Shown in pieces: positions 35,594-44,767 of a stretch of DNA of 64,000 bases. The DNA is taken from the NCBI RefSeq assembly GCF_013256625.1, contig NZ_CP053908.1, positions 1,612,001-1,676,000 of the forward strand. The letters are read 5' to 3'. The stretch is from Hymenobacter sp. BRD128. Its GTDB lineage: Bacteria > Bacteroidota > Bacteroidia > Cytophagales > Hymenobacteraceae. The notes under the pieces were generated by a model. The model was not told the origin of the DNA. It worked only from the letters and a program-made list of their open reading frames with translations, and searched no databases. How positions within the stretch are numbered: position 1 is the stretch's first letter; every line of letters starts with the position of its first letter. The position numbers and the translations under genes are program-made.

Positions 35594-35650
35594 ACGAAAT
35601 GATTGGGGTTGACAATTTCCCACCTAGCCTCGCTTTCTTATCCTAACGAT

Positions 35651-37222
35651 ATGCACACCCTTACCGACCTCTTTACCTTCTGGCACGAGCAGGCCGGCAA
35701 GCTGGGCCAGCAAACGCTGCAGCACGTGGCCCTGACGGCGGCGGCGCTGCTGCTGGGGGTGGTGGTGGGCGTGCCGGTGGGGCTGTGGCTTACGCGGCGG
35801 CCGCGCTGGGCGCCGGCCGTGCTGGGAGTGGCCGGCGTGCTCCAGACCGTGCCGAGCATCGCGCTGCTCGGGTTTCTGATTCCGCTGCTTGGCATTGGGG
35901 CGACGCCGGCCATCCTGGCGCTGCTGCTGTACTCGCTGCTGCCCATCATTCGCAATACCGTGGCGGGTATTCAGGGCGTGCCGCCGGCCGTGGTGGAGGC
36001 TGCCCGCGGCCTGGGCTTCACCGATAGCCAGATTTTGCGCCGCGTGGAGCTGCCGCTCGCCCTGCCGGTGCTCATGGCGGGCATCCGCACGGCCACGGTC
36101 ATTAACGTGGGCGTGGCCACCCTGGCGGCCTACGTGGCGGCGGGCGGCCTGGGCGAGTTCATTTTTGGCGGCATCGCGCTGAATAACCCGGTGATGATAC
36201 TGGCCGGCGCCATCCCGGCCGCAGGCCTGGCGTTGGCTTTCGATGCGGGGCTGGGCGCGCTGGAAAAACTTTCGGCCCGGCGGCTGCGCGCCGTGGGCGG
36301 CGGGCTGCTGCTGGCCCTGCCGCTGCTGGCGGCCGGCTACTGGCTGCCGCAGGCCAGCGGGCGGCTGCGGGCGGGCTTCAGCCCCGAGTTTATTGGCCGG
36401 GCCGACTGCCTGCCGGGCCTCACCAAAGCCTACCACCTCACCCACCTGCCCAACGTGGTGCTGGCCCCGGCGCTGGTCTACGAAGCCGCCCGCGCCGCCC
36501 AGGTCGATGTCATCGACGGCTACTCGACCGACGGGCGCATCCGGGCCTACGGCCTGCGCGTGCTGCGCGACGACCGCCACGCCCTACCGCCCTACTACGC
36601 GGCGCCCGTAGTGCGCCCGGCCCTGCTGCGCGCCCACCCCAAGCTCGGCCCGGTGCTCGACCAGCTCAGCGGTCGGCTATCCGACTCAGCCATGACCAAT
36701 CTCAACTACCAGGTCGACTATTTACATCTGGAACCCCGCGCCGTGGCCCTGGGCTGGCTGCGCCGCAAGGGCCTTTGGAAAGCACCGCGCCCGCTGCCGC
36801 CCGGCGCGGCGGTAGTGCGGCTGGGGTCCAAGATTTTTGCCGAGCAATACATTTTGACAGAAATGTATGCCGCCCTTATTCGGGGCAATACCGACCTGGC
36901 CGTAGCCACGAAAACCGGCCTCGGCGGCACCACCATTTGCTTTGAGGCGCTGCGCGGTGGCCAGATAGATATGTACCCGGAGTACACCGGCACTGGCTTA
37001 CAAGTGCTATTACAACCTTCGGCTGCGGTGCTCGATTCGCTGGGAGGGCGCCCGGCCGCGGTGTTTACGTATGTGCAAGCCGAGTTTCAGCGCCGCTACG
37101 ACCTGGCCTGGCGAGCTCCGCTAGGGTTTAATAATGCGTACTGTCTGCTGATGCGGCGGCAGCAGGCCCGGCAGCTGGGCATTGCCAGCATCTCCGATTT
37201 GGGCGGCTACCTGGGGCGGTAG
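35651..37222 (+). CDS. Osmoprotectant-type ABC permease fused to a substrate-binding domain with swapped halves
   Basis: 523 aa from the ATG at 35651 (MHTLTDLFTFWHEQ). Residues about 20-235 form an OpuCB-like permease with helices and an EAARGLG coupling loop. Residues about 242-376 then show what is normally the C-terminal half of the binding protein (FSPEFIGRAD, VDVIDGYSTDGRI, PPYYAAPVVR, LNYQVD). Residues about 388-523 show what is normally the N-terminal half (LGSKIFAEQYILTEMY, KTGLGGTTICFEAL, IDMYPEYTGTGL). The binding domain is therefore circularly permuted relative to OpuCC. It would pair with the ATPase at 33,014. Confidence 0.82.
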   Translation: MHTLTDLFTFWHEQAGKLGQQTLQHVALTAAALLLGVVVGVPVGLWLTRRPRWAPAVLGVAGVLQTVPSIALLGFLIPLLGIGATPAILALLLYSLLPIIRNTVAGIQGVPPAVVEAARGLGFTDSQILRRVELPLALPVLMAGIRTATVINVGVATLAAYVAAGGLGEFIFGGIALNNPVMILAGAIPAAGLALAFDAGLGALEKLSARRLRAVGGGLLLALPLLAAGYWLPQASGRLRAGFSPEFIGRADCLPGLTKAYHLTHLPNVVLAPALVYEAARAAQVDVIDGYSTDGRIRAYGLRVLRDDRHALPPYYAAPVVRPALLRAHPKLGPVLDQLSGRLSDSAMTNLNYQVDYLHLEPRAVALGWLRRKGLWKAPRPLPPGAAVVRLGSKIFAEQYILTEMYAALIRGNTDLAVATKTGLGGTTICFEALRGGQIDMYPEYTGTGLQVLLQPSAAVLDSLGGRPAAVFTYVQAEFQRRYDLAWRAPLGFNNAYCLLMRRQQARQLGIASISDLGGYLGR

Positions 37223-37403
37223 CTGACCGAAGGAGCCAGGTAATTCGGGCCGTCACTAACTGCCACCCTGCAAGCATCCGGCAACTCTGCGAACTGCCCC
37301 GCCTGGCCAGCCCTACATTCTTCACCCGGCGCTTAACTAAACCACCCGGCCAAGGTTAAGCTCTGGCTGGCCCGGCGGTACCGGGCGGCCCCTCCTTTTG
37401 CCG

Positions 37404-38750
37404 ATGGCTCTTTCTACTCCTGCGGTCCGCGCCGCTACGCCGCCCTTCACTGAGCGCCGCTACATTCTCACCCTGTGCTTCGTGGTGTCGCTGTTTATGC
37501 TCTGGGGCGTGGGCGTCACGATGGGCGACATTCTCAATAAGCACTTTCAGGAGGTGCTGCACGTGAGCAAGGCCGACTCGGCGCTGGTGCAGCTGTCCAT
37601 TTTCGGGGCATATTTTATCATGGGCCTGCCCGCCGGCTGGTTTATGAAGCGCTTTGGCTACCAGAAAGGCGTGCTGCTGGGGCTGGGGCTGTACGCGGCC
37701 GGGGCCTTTTTGATGGTGCCCGCCGCCACGGCCCTTTCATTTGGCTACCTGCGCCTGGCGCTCTTCGTGCTGGCTTGCGGGCTAGCTACCCTGGAGGCCG
37801 TGGCGCACCCCTTCCTCGACGGCCTCGGCGACTTACACAGCTCCGACCGCCGCATCAACTTTGCCCACGCCATCAACGGCATCGGGGCGGTGTCGGGGCC
37901 GCTTATCGGGGGCTATTTTGTGCTGCGCGGCGCCCACGCCAGCGGCGACCTCACGTCGGTGAAGGTGCTCTACTCGGCCATCGGGGCGGTGGTGGGCAGT
38001 ATTGGGCTGGCGTTTTTCTTCGTGAAAGTGCCCCCCCTTATCGATGAGCCTGCCGATGAGCAGGTGGCAGCCCCCACCGAAGCTCCCACCAACCTGGCGG
38101 CCGACAAGAAATTGTTTCAGCACCCGCACTTTGTGTGGGCCTGCGTGGCCCAGCTCTTCAATACGGCGGCGCAGGGCGGCACCTGGGCGTACTTCATCAA
38201 CTACGGCACCGACTACATGGGCCTGCGGCCGGGGCCGGCCGTGCAGGGCTTCTGGCAGGTGGGCACCCTTTTCTCGCGCACCGTGGGGCTAGCCCCCGGC
38301 CTGCCGCACCTGGCCAACGACGTGGCGGCTTACTTCTTCTCCCTGAGCCTGGTAGGCATGATGCTGGGGCGTTTTCTGGGCACCTACCTCATGCAGTTCA
38401 TCGCCCCCAACCGCCTGCTGGCCGCCGTGGCCCTGGCCAACATTGGCATGTGCCTGCTGGTGGCCCAGCATCTGGGCTGGGTATCGTTTGGGGCGCTCAT
38501 TGCGCTCAATTTCTTTTTCAGCATCATGTTTCCGACCATTTACAGCCTGGGGCTCAAAGACCTGGGGCGGCACAAGCAGCTCGCTTCGTCGTTCATCGTG
38601 ATGGGCGTGGTGGGCGCGGCACTTTTTCCGCGCTTCGTGATGGGCCCGGTGGCCGATGTGAGCGTGGCCCACGCCTATTACCTACCCATTATTTGCTACG
38701 CGGTGGTGTTTTTGTACGGGGCTAAGCTCTACAAAGTATCGCGCGCTTAG
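37404..38750 (+). CDS. FucP-like sugar:H+ symporter (MFS)
   Basis: 448 aa from the ATG at 37404 (MALSTPAVRAATPPFTERRY). About 12 membrane helices are visible. Features typical of the fucose/glucose-galactose permease subfamily are an N-terminal GVTMGDILNKHFQ, the GLPAGWFMKRFGYQKG loop between helices 2 and 3, and INFAHAINGIGAVSGPLIGG. Predicted sugar import through the inner membrane. The GH92 mannosidase nearby may supply mannose, but linkage is only positional. A TTG two codons upstream is an alternative start. Confidence 0.88.
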   Translation: MALSTPAVRAATPPFTERRYILTLCFVVSLFMLWGVGVTMGDILNKHFQEVLHVSKADSALVQLSIFGAYFIMGLPAGWFMKRFGYQKGVLLGLGLYAAGAFLMVPAATALSFGYLRLALFVLACGLATLEAVAHPFLDGLGDLHSSDRRINFAHAINGIGAVSGPLIGGYFVLRGAHASGDLTSVKVLYSAIGAVVGSIGLAFFFVKVPPLIDEPADEQVAAPTEAPTNLAADKKLFQHPHFVWACVAQLFNTAAQGGTWAYFINYGTDYMGLRPGPAVQGFWQVGTLFSRTVGLAPGLPHLANDVAAYFFSLSLVGMMLGRFLGTYLMQFIAPNRLLAAVALANIGMCLLVAQHLGWVSFGALIALNFFFSIMFPTIYSLGLKDLGRHKQLASSFIVMGVVGAALFPRFVMGPVADVSVAHAYYLPIICYAVVFLYGAKLYKVSRA

Positions 38751-38841
38751 GAAAGAAAACCAGCGTAATACGACCAGTGGCCAGTGGCCGGCTTCGGCCG
38801 CCGGCCGGGGTGGCACCGGCTCCCTAGTCCCGGCTAGCCCT

Positions 38842-38849
38842 TATTTTCG
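38842..38849 (+). promoter_or_regulatory. Methyltransferase gene -7 promoter box
   Basis: TATTTTCG, one mismatch from TAnnTTTG, 68 nt upstream of the ATG at 38917 and just before the GTG at 38854, arguing for the downstream start. Confidence 0.35.
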
Positions 38850-38916
38850 CCGCGTGGCCAGCCTACGCCCCTGGTCGCCGGTTTTTCCTTCCTTTTCCTG
38901 GCGCCTTTTGTTGTTC

Positions 38917-39732
38917 ATGACCGTCAGTACGTTTTTTGACTTGTTTCTCGACGAGTTACGTGGCAACTCCCAGCTTACCAGCTACTACAAGATGCTCGAA
39001 AGCCCGGCCAGCTTTGAGTTTCGCAAGGCCTACGTAGTGCAGCGGCTAGAATATATTCTGGCGCATTTGCCCGACAAAGAGGCGGCTATCTGGGACTGCG
39101 GCTGCGGCTACGGAACCACGGCTATCTTCTTGTCTCTCAACGGCTATAAGGTGCACGGCACCACGCTCGAATTTTACTACGCCCACCTGCCCGAGCGCCT
39201 ACGCTACTGGGCGCAGTTTGGCGACGTGTCGGGCTTCACTTACAGCTACGAAAACCTGTTTGACTCACCGCCCGCGCCGGCTTCCTACGACCACATCATT
39301 ATCCAGGACACCCTGCACCACCTCGAGCCGCTGCAAGACGCGCTAGCCATCTTTCAGCGCACGCTGCGGCCCGGCGGCCAGCTCGTGGTGGTAGAAGAAA
39401 ACGGTGGCAACGTAGTGCAAAACTTCAAGCTGTACTTGCGCCGGGGCAATAAGCGTATCATCGAAATTTACGACGAGACGCTCAAAAAGCACATTACCAT
39501 TGGCAACGAGAACATTCGTAACCTAGCCACTTGGCAGCGCGAGCTCGCTCAGAAGGGCCTGTGCATTGCCGAAGCCGACGTGCAGTACATTCGGCTGTTT
39601 CCCCCCTTTCTATTTAGAAATGGCAACGTGCCGCAGCTGCTGGCCCGTGAAGCTACTATTTGGCGGCGCAACTCCCTGCTGAAGGAAACCCTGTATTTCG
39701 GCCTGAATTTTACGGCGGCCCGGCGGGGCTAG
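38917..39732 (+). CDS. Class I SAM-dependent methyltransferase
   Basis: 271 aa from the ATG at 38917 (MTVSTFFDLFLDELRGNS). Motif I WDCGCGYGTTAIFL near residue 60 binds SAM, followed by HGTTLEFYY, IIIQDTLHHLEPLQDAL and RPGGQLVVVEENGGN. The C-terminal half contains no further recognised domain. Substrate unknown; the HHLEP style is common among small-molecule and lipid methyltransferases. Starts after the FucP-like gene and is followed 48 bp later by GH92. Confidence 0.83.
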   Translation: MTVSTFFDLFLDELRGNSQLTSYYKMLESPASFEFRKAYVVQRLEYILAHLPDKEAAIWDCGCGYGTTAIFLSLNGYKVHGTTLEFYYAHLPERLRYWAQFGDVSGFTYSYENLFDSPPAPASYDHIIIQDTLHHLEPLQDALAIFQRTLRPGGQLVVVEENGGNVVQNFKLYLRRGNKRIIEIYDETLKKHITIGNENIRNLATWQRELAQKGLCIAEADVQYIRLFPPFLFRNGNVPQLLAREATIWRRNSLLKETLYFGLNFTAARRG

Positions 39733-39780
39733 CCCCGCCAAAATACGAGCCAACGGTGGGCAGGCCCGTATTTTGGCGCC

Positions 39781-42090
39781 ATGAAGCATGTTTTACTGGC
39801 CGCGCTGCTGGTGCCGGGGGCCACCCTGGCCCAGCGCCCCGCCCCCGCTAGCCCCGAAAACCTCGTGCAGTATGCCCACCCGCTGGTGGGCACGGCCAAG
39901 ATGGGCCACACCTACCCCGGCGCCACGGTGCCCTTCGGCGCGGTGCAGCTCTCGCCCGATACCGATACGCTCAGCTACGAGCAAAACGGCAAGTACAACC
40001 CCGAAATCTACTCGTACTGCGCGGGGTATCAGTACAAAGACCCCACCATCGTGGGCTTCAGCCACACGCATTTCAGCGGCACGGGCCACTCCGATTTGGG
40101 CGATTTTTTGGTGATGCCCACCACCGGGCCGCTGCAGCTCAACCCCGGCACGGCCGATAAGCCGCTGGGCGGCTACCGCTCGGCCTACTCGCACGCCTCG
40201 GAAGTAGCCGAGCCGGCTTACTACAAAGTGCGGCTGGCCGACCACGATATTCTGGCTGAATTGACCGCCACCACCCGGGTGGGTATTCACCAATATACCT
40301 TCCCGCAAGCCGACCAGAGCCACATTATTCTGGACCTAATGGCCGGGATTTACAACTACCCCGGCAAGAACGTCTGGACGTTTGTGCGGTTCGAGAACGA
40401 CTCGCTCGTGACCGGCTACCGCCAAACCAACGGCTGGGGCCGCACCCGCACGGTGTACTTCGCGCTCAGTTTTTCGCGGCCTTTCAAAACCTACGGCAGC
40501 CAGAATTATGACCCCAAGCAGACCTACCGCGGCTTCTGGGGCCGCTTCGACCAGGCGCACAACTGGCCCGACCTGGCCGCCCACCAGCTGCGCCTGCACT
40601 TCGACTTCGGGCCGACCCTAGCGGGCGATAAAGTCAAGCTCAAAATGGCGCTCTCGCCCGTGAGCACCATCGGGGCGCTGGCCAACCTGCGCGCTGAGGC
40701 TCCCGGCTGGAATTTCGCCGACTACCGGCAAAAGGGCCAGGCCCAGTGGCAGCAGGAGTTGGCCAAAATAACCATTAGCGCGCCGCGCCGGGTCGATAAG
40801 GAGAATTTCTACACGGCCATGTACCACGCCTTTACGGGCACCACCATCTACCAGGACGTGGATGGGCAGTATCGCGGCCTCGACCAGAACAACCACTTGG
40901 CCAAGGGCTTCACCAACTACACCACCTTCTCGCTCTGGGATACCTACCGGGCGCTGCACCCGCTCTACAACCTTGTGCAGCCGAAGCGCAACGCCGATAT
41001 GGTGCAATCCATGCTCGCCCACTTCGACCAGAGCACCGAGCACATGCTGCCCGTGTGGAGCCACTACGCCAACGAAAACTGGTGCATGATTGGCTACCAC
41101 GCGGTGCCGGTGCTCTGCGATGCCATCGTGCTCGGCAACGCGCCCTTCGACCAGAACCACGCCCTCGACGCCTGCGTCACCACCGCCCGCCAGCGCTGGT
41201 ACGACGGGCTAGGCCTGTACATGGACCAGGGCTACGTGCCCGAGGACAAGAGCGGCGCCTCCGTATCGAAAACGCTGGAATACGCCTTCGACGACTACTG
41301 CATTGCCCAGGCCGCCAAGCAGTTGGGCCGGACCGATATTGAAAAGGAATTCCGTCAGCGGGCCGCCAACTGGCAGAACGTGTACGATGCCCGCATCGGC
41401 TTCATGCGCCCGCGCTCGGCCGACGGCTCGTTCCGGGCCAAGTTTGACGTGCTGACTACCAGCGACCCGGCCTACATCGAGGGCAACGCCTGGAACTACA
41501 GCCTCTACGTGCCGCAGGACCCTAGCGGGCTCATCGCCAAGATGGGCGGCAGCGCCCGCTTTGTGCCTCACCTCGACTCGCTCTTCACGATGAACCTGCC
41601 CGACAAGTTCTTCGCCGAAACCGAGGATATCACCCGCGACGGCATCATCGGCAACTACGTGCACGGCAACGAGCCCGCCCACCACGCCGCCTACCTCTAC
41701 AACTGGACCAACCAGCCCTGGAAAACCCAGCCCCGCATTCGCATGATTCTGAACAAGATGTACCACCAGGGCCCCGACGGCCTCGGCGGCAACGACGACT
41801 GCGGCCAGATGAGCGCCTGGTACATCTTCTCGGCGCTGGGCTTCTACCCCGTGGCCCCCGCCTCGGGCGAGTACGCGCTCGGCAGCCCCGCCGTGCACGG
41901 CGCCGTGCTGCAAGTCGGCGAGGGCAAAACCTTTACCGTGACGGTTAAAAACCAGTCCGATAAGAATGTCTACGTGCAGTCGGCTAGGCTCAATGGCAAG
42001 CTGCTGGCTAGCCCGTTTCTACCGGTGAGCGAGGTGCGGCAGGGCGGCACGCTGGAGTTTGTGATGGGGGCACGGCCGGCGCGCCACTAG
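39781..42090 (+). CDS. GH92 family alpha-1,2-mannosidase
   Basis: 769 aa with a short signal peptide (MKHVLLAALLVPGATLAQ). The N-terminal beta-sandwich has HPLVGTAKMGHTYPGATVPFGAVQLSPDT-type motifs and FSHTHFSGTGHSDLGDF. The C-terminal alpha-barrel carries PVWSHYANENWCMIGYH, GNEPAHHAAYLYNW and GNDDCGQMSAWYIFSALGFYPV (near residue 669), which are GH92 hallmarks. GH92 enzymes are calcium-dependent inverting exo-mannosidases acting on N-glycans or mannans, normally periplasmic or surface-exposed in Bacteroidota. Very secure. Confidence 0.95.
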   Translation: MKHVLLAALLVPGATLAQRPAPASPENLVQYAHPLVGTAKMGHTYPGATVPFGAVQLSPDTDTLSYEQNGKYNPEIYSYCAGYQYKDPTIVGFSHTHFSGTGHSDLGDFLVMPTTGPLQLNPGTADKPLGGYRSAYSHASEVAEPAYYKVRLADHDILAELTATTRVGIHQYTFPQADQSHIILDLMAGIYNYPGKNVWTFVRFENDSLVTGYRQTNGWGRTRTVYFALSFSRPFKTYGSQNYDPKQTYRGFWGRFDQAHNWPDLAAHQLRLHFDFGPTLAGDKVKLKMALSPVSTIGALANLRAEAPGWNFADYRQKGQAQWQQELAKITISAPRRVDKENFYTAMYHAFTGTTIYQDVDGQYRGLDQNNHLAKGFTNYTTFSLWDTYRALHPLYNLVQPKRNADMVQSMLAHFDQSTEHMLPVWSHYANENWCMIGYHAVPVLCDAIVLGNAPFDQNHALDACVTTARQRWYDGLGLYMDQGYVPEDKSGASVSKTLEYAFDDYCIAQAAKQLGRTDIEKEFRQRAANWQNVYDARIGFMRPRSADGSFRAKFDVLTTSDPAYIEGNAWNYSLYVPQDPSGLIAKMGGSARFVPHLDSLFTMNLPDKFFAETEDITRDGIIGNYVHGNEPAHHAAYLYNWTNQPWKTQPRIRMILNKMYHQGPDGLGGNDDCGQMSAWYIFSALGFYPVAPASGEYALGSPAVHGAVLQVGEGKTFTVTVKNQSDKNVYVQSARLNGKLLASPFLPVSEVRQGGTLEFVMGARPARH

Positions 42091-42098
42091 CCAAAAGC

Positions 42099-42423
42099 CT
42101 AGGCTACCCGCGCAAAAATACCATCGATGGAGCCTGCTCGCTCTAGGTCATTGATTACCTGCACAATACTTTCCCTATCAATACGGTCGATTAAAATCAT
42201 ATCGCTCGCCCAGAAATATTTTCCGTGCAAGCACTCCCCCGTCGCGGCATAGCTTCTTCTTAATCGGTCAATGTTATCATAAGTGAAAAAAAGTAGCGAC
42301 GTACCTAGTCCCATCAGTAAATCCCACCTCAACATCGGTGTTATCATCCGTTGGGCCAGAACTACCAACTGTTACCCCAACTGCCTCATTACCAATCCAG
42401 ATGGCTTGAATTAGTCTTGCCAT
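42099..42423 (-). CDS. Small AT-rich orphan gene, one-base frameshift in an A/T run
   Basis: From the ATG at 42423 the frame reads MARLIQAIWIGNEAVGVTV, continues to YVATFFHL and stops. Removing one base from the seven-A run at 42286-42292 (plus strand) joins it to a second frame (TYDNIDRLRRSYAATG...DGIFARVA). The restored product is 107 aa. Length 325 nt is one base too many. No family recognised; an acidic small cytosolic protein, perhaps an immunity-like or regulatory protein (speculative). Clearly lower GC than both neighbours, suggesting recent arrival. Confidence 0.55.
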
Positions 42424-42511
42424 TATACTTAAGATTTACTTGGCCGTCCATACCCTTTCCCATCGTACTAGTTCTGGTAGCTATATGTCGGCTACTGGTT
42501 TAAAGCTGCGC

Positions 42512-44170
42512 TTACTGCTTGCTCACCTTCACCCGCTGCGTCCCACCCGGCCCCTGCACCACCAGCACGTACACGCCCGCGCGCAGGGCGCTTAGGTCGA
42601 CGGCGCCGCCGCTGACCTTGGTTTGCAGGGCTAGCCGGCCGGTCACGTCCAGGACTTTTACCGGCGTGTTTTCGGCCACGTTGGTAAGCTGGCAGGTGGC
42701 AGCTACGGGATTGGGGAAAGCCGCAGTTGAGGGGGCTAGCGCCGGGGCGGCGGTGGCCGTCACGACCTGGTTGGCGTAAACGCGCACCCAATCGACGTAC
42801 ACATCGGCCGGGAAAGTGGCCCCGGCGGCGATGGGGCCGCCGTAGGTGTTGTTGCTGCCGCCCACGCCGGCGCTCAGGATGGCATACAGCTTATGCTCGA
42901 AGGGGTGCCACTCGGGATACATATTCGAGTATTCCGACTTCAGCACTTTTTTACCGTTGAGGAGGACTTCCGCTTCTTCATTTTGCCCGTCTACGGCGCC
43001 CGACACCGCGCCGTCGTTGAAGTAGTGGATGTGGTAGACGTTGTTATCGACAAAAAACTCCATGCGGTCGGTGTACCAGTCGAGGCCGTAGGTGTGCCAG
43101 CCGTTGGCCCCGATGGCGGAGTCGGTGGTGCTGGCTGGTGCGCAACACTGGTAGGGCGGGTTGCGGTAGGCGCTGGCCCAGCGGGTTTTAGCGTCGCCAT
43201 CCACGGCCAGGGCCGGCCCCAGCGCCGCGCGCTCGACGCTCGACGACGTGGCGAGCTTGTTCAGGGCCAGGTTGACGTAGCTGCCGTCGGCAAATACCTG
43301 CAGCTCATACAGCGAGTAGCCGTACTGGTTGACGCGCAGCGTGCCCGTGACGCGCACGAAGCGGGCGCTCACGGCCGCAAACGTGAGGTCGCTCACGCCG
43401 TTTTTGCCGGTGCTGGTGCGGTAGGCGGGCTGCCAGGTGGTGCCGTCGGTCGAGGTTTCGACGACGTAGCTTGTACCGTTGTTTTCCCAGTTTAGAATCA
43501 CGCGGCTCACGTTGTAGAGCGCGCCCAGGTCCACCTGCAGCCATTCGGGGGCATCGGGTAGCTGCTGCTCGGCAAAGCTGTAGTAGGCTCCGTGCGAGCC
43601 GTGGTTCCAGTCGGCATACTGGTTGTTATTGTACTGGTAGGCGTAGTGCACCGTGCCCAGGTTGTAGGCCGCCAGCGAGCCCACGTACTCCATAATGTCT
43701 ACTTCGCCCACTTGGGGCCAGGTGAGGCTCGCTACGCCGGCCGGAGCCTCGTTGCCCAGCAGCCAGAAGGCAAAACCCTGGCCCTGCGTGCGCACGCCCT
43801 GGGGCCACACCCTAGCCACGATGCGGTGGCCCGGCCCCCAGGCGGCCTTGTCTTTGGTGTTGAGACGGCCGCTGGTGTAGTTGCGGTCGAGGTAGGTTTC
43901 GCGGCGGGTGCTGATGCGCAGGGCGCCGCCGTCGGCCCCGGCGATGCCGGCCTCAATGGCCACGTTTTCGGGCCTAGCGGTGGCCCGGTCGAGCTGGCCG
44001 GTGCCAAAGTCGCCGTTGACCCCAGTGCCGGTTTCGTAGCTCCACTTGGTCTGGTCGAGCACGGGGCCGTTAAATTCATCGCTCCATACCTGGGTCCAGG
44101 TGGGGCTGGTTTGGCCGTGGGCCAGCAGGCTGGCGCCCAGCCCGGCGGCCAGGAGAAGAAGTTTTTTCAT
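42512..44170 (-). CDS. GH16 beta-glucanase with an inserted discoidin (F5/8C, CBM32-like) module and T9SS tail
   Basis: 552 aa: signal peptide (to about residue 20), then GH16 with VWSDEFNGPVLDQTKW and the catalytic GEVDIMEYVG (Glu156, Glu161). The domain is interrupted at about 180-345 and resumes with NGWHTYGLDWYTDRMEFFVDN and the DYVRVYA-like end VDWVRVYA. The inserted segment is discoidin-like but in reversed halves: LQVDLGALYNVSRVILNW...YGYSLYELQVFAD (210-294) precedes NLALNKLATSSS...DGDAKTRWASAY (300-335). The C-terminal PNP...GVYVLVVQ sorting domain implies type IX secretion. Likely laminarin or other beta-glucan hydrolysis. Confidence 0.85.
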   Translation of the reverse strand: MKKLLLLAAGLGASLLAHGQTSPTWTQVWSDEFNGPVLDQTKWSYETGTGVNGDFGTGQLDRATARPENVAIEAGIAGADGGALRISTRRETYLDRNYTSGRLNTKDKAAWGPGHRIVARVWPQGVRTQGQGFAFWLLGNEAPAGVASLTWPQVGEVDIMEYVGSLAAYNLGTVHYAYQYNNNQYADWNHGSHGAYYSFAEQQLPDAPEWLQVDLGALYNVSRVILNWENNGTSYVVETSTDGTTWQPAYRTSTGKNGVSDLTFAAVSARFVRVTGTLRVNQYGYSLYELQVFADGSYVNLALNKLATSSSVERAALGPALAVDGDAKTRWASAYRNPPYQCCAPASTTDSAIGANGWHTYGLDWYTDRMEFFVDNNVYHIHYFNDGAVSGAVDGQNEEAEVLLNGKKVLKSEYSNMYPEWHPFEHKLYAILSAGVGGSNNTYGGPIAAGATFPADVYVDWVRVYANQVVTATAAPALAPSTAAFPNPVAATCQLTNVAENTPVKVLDVTGRLALQTKVSGGAVDLSALRAGVYVLVVQGPGGTQRVKVSKQ

Positions 44171-44289
44171 GCGGGGTGGGAATTGGCAGCAGCCAGAATA
44201 GCCTAGCCGTTGCGGCTCGCCTTAAAGCTACTACTTCTTGCAGAGGCTAGCGAGGCCAACCCTCCCCTGCCACCCACCAGATGCCGGCG

Positions 44290-44733
44290 CTAAACCACGT
44301 CAGTATCGATTCCCGAAGCAATGCCGCCCGGCGCCAGGCGCATGTCGCGCGTGTTCTTCTGCACGGCGATGGCCCCGAACAGCCCGAGCAGAAAGGCCAT
44401 AGCGTAGAAGCCCTTCTCGCTGAGCGTGAGCGTCGCGTTCCAGAGGCCGACGAGCAGCAGCAGGATGGCCAGCAGCGTAGCAAACCAAGCCAGGCCGTAA
44501 TAAAGGCCCGTGACGGGGATTTTCTCCAGCTGGTCGCGCACCGTTTTTTGCAGCGAGATGGCGGCAAACAGGCCAAACATCAGCACGGTAAAGTAGTAGC
44601 CTTTCTCATTGAGCGCCATCGTGGCGTTCCAGAGGCCGATGATGAAGCCGCCCATGCCCGCGAGCAGGGCAAACCACGAGGCGGCAATAAAGGCGGCGGA
44701 AGGACGGGCGGTGGCAACAGGAGCTGAAGACAT
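44290..44733 (-). CDS. YiaA/YiaB-type inner-membrane protein
   Basis: 147 aa made of two homologous two-helix units. Each has a W/F-x-x-L-L-A start, then GLWNATMALNEKGYYFTVLMFGLFAAISLQKTVRD in the first and GLWNATLTLSEKGFYAMAFLLGLFGAIAVQKNTRD in the second. This internal duplication is the YiaAB pattern. Four membrane helices, function unknown in the family. TACTTTTG promoter box at 44760-44767. Monocistronic. Confidence 0.85.
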   Translation of the reverse strand: MSSAPVATARPSAAFIAASWFALLAGMGGFIIGLWNATMALNEKGYYFTVLMFGLFAAISLQKTVRDQLEKIPVTGLYYGLAWFATLLAILLLLVGLWNATLTLSEKGFYAMAFLLGLFGAIAVQKNTRDMRLAPGGIASGIDTDVV

Positions 44734-44759
44734 GGTTAGTGAGGGGTGAAAGGTTGGCT

Positions 44760-44767
44760 CAAAAGTA
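44760..44767 (-). promoter_or_regulatory. YiaA-like gene -7 promoter box
   Basis: TACTTTTG on the minus strand, 27 nt upstream of the ATG at 44733. The rest of the 363-bp gap to 45,097 holds only this and the box at 45020 as recognisable signals. Confidence 0.45.
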
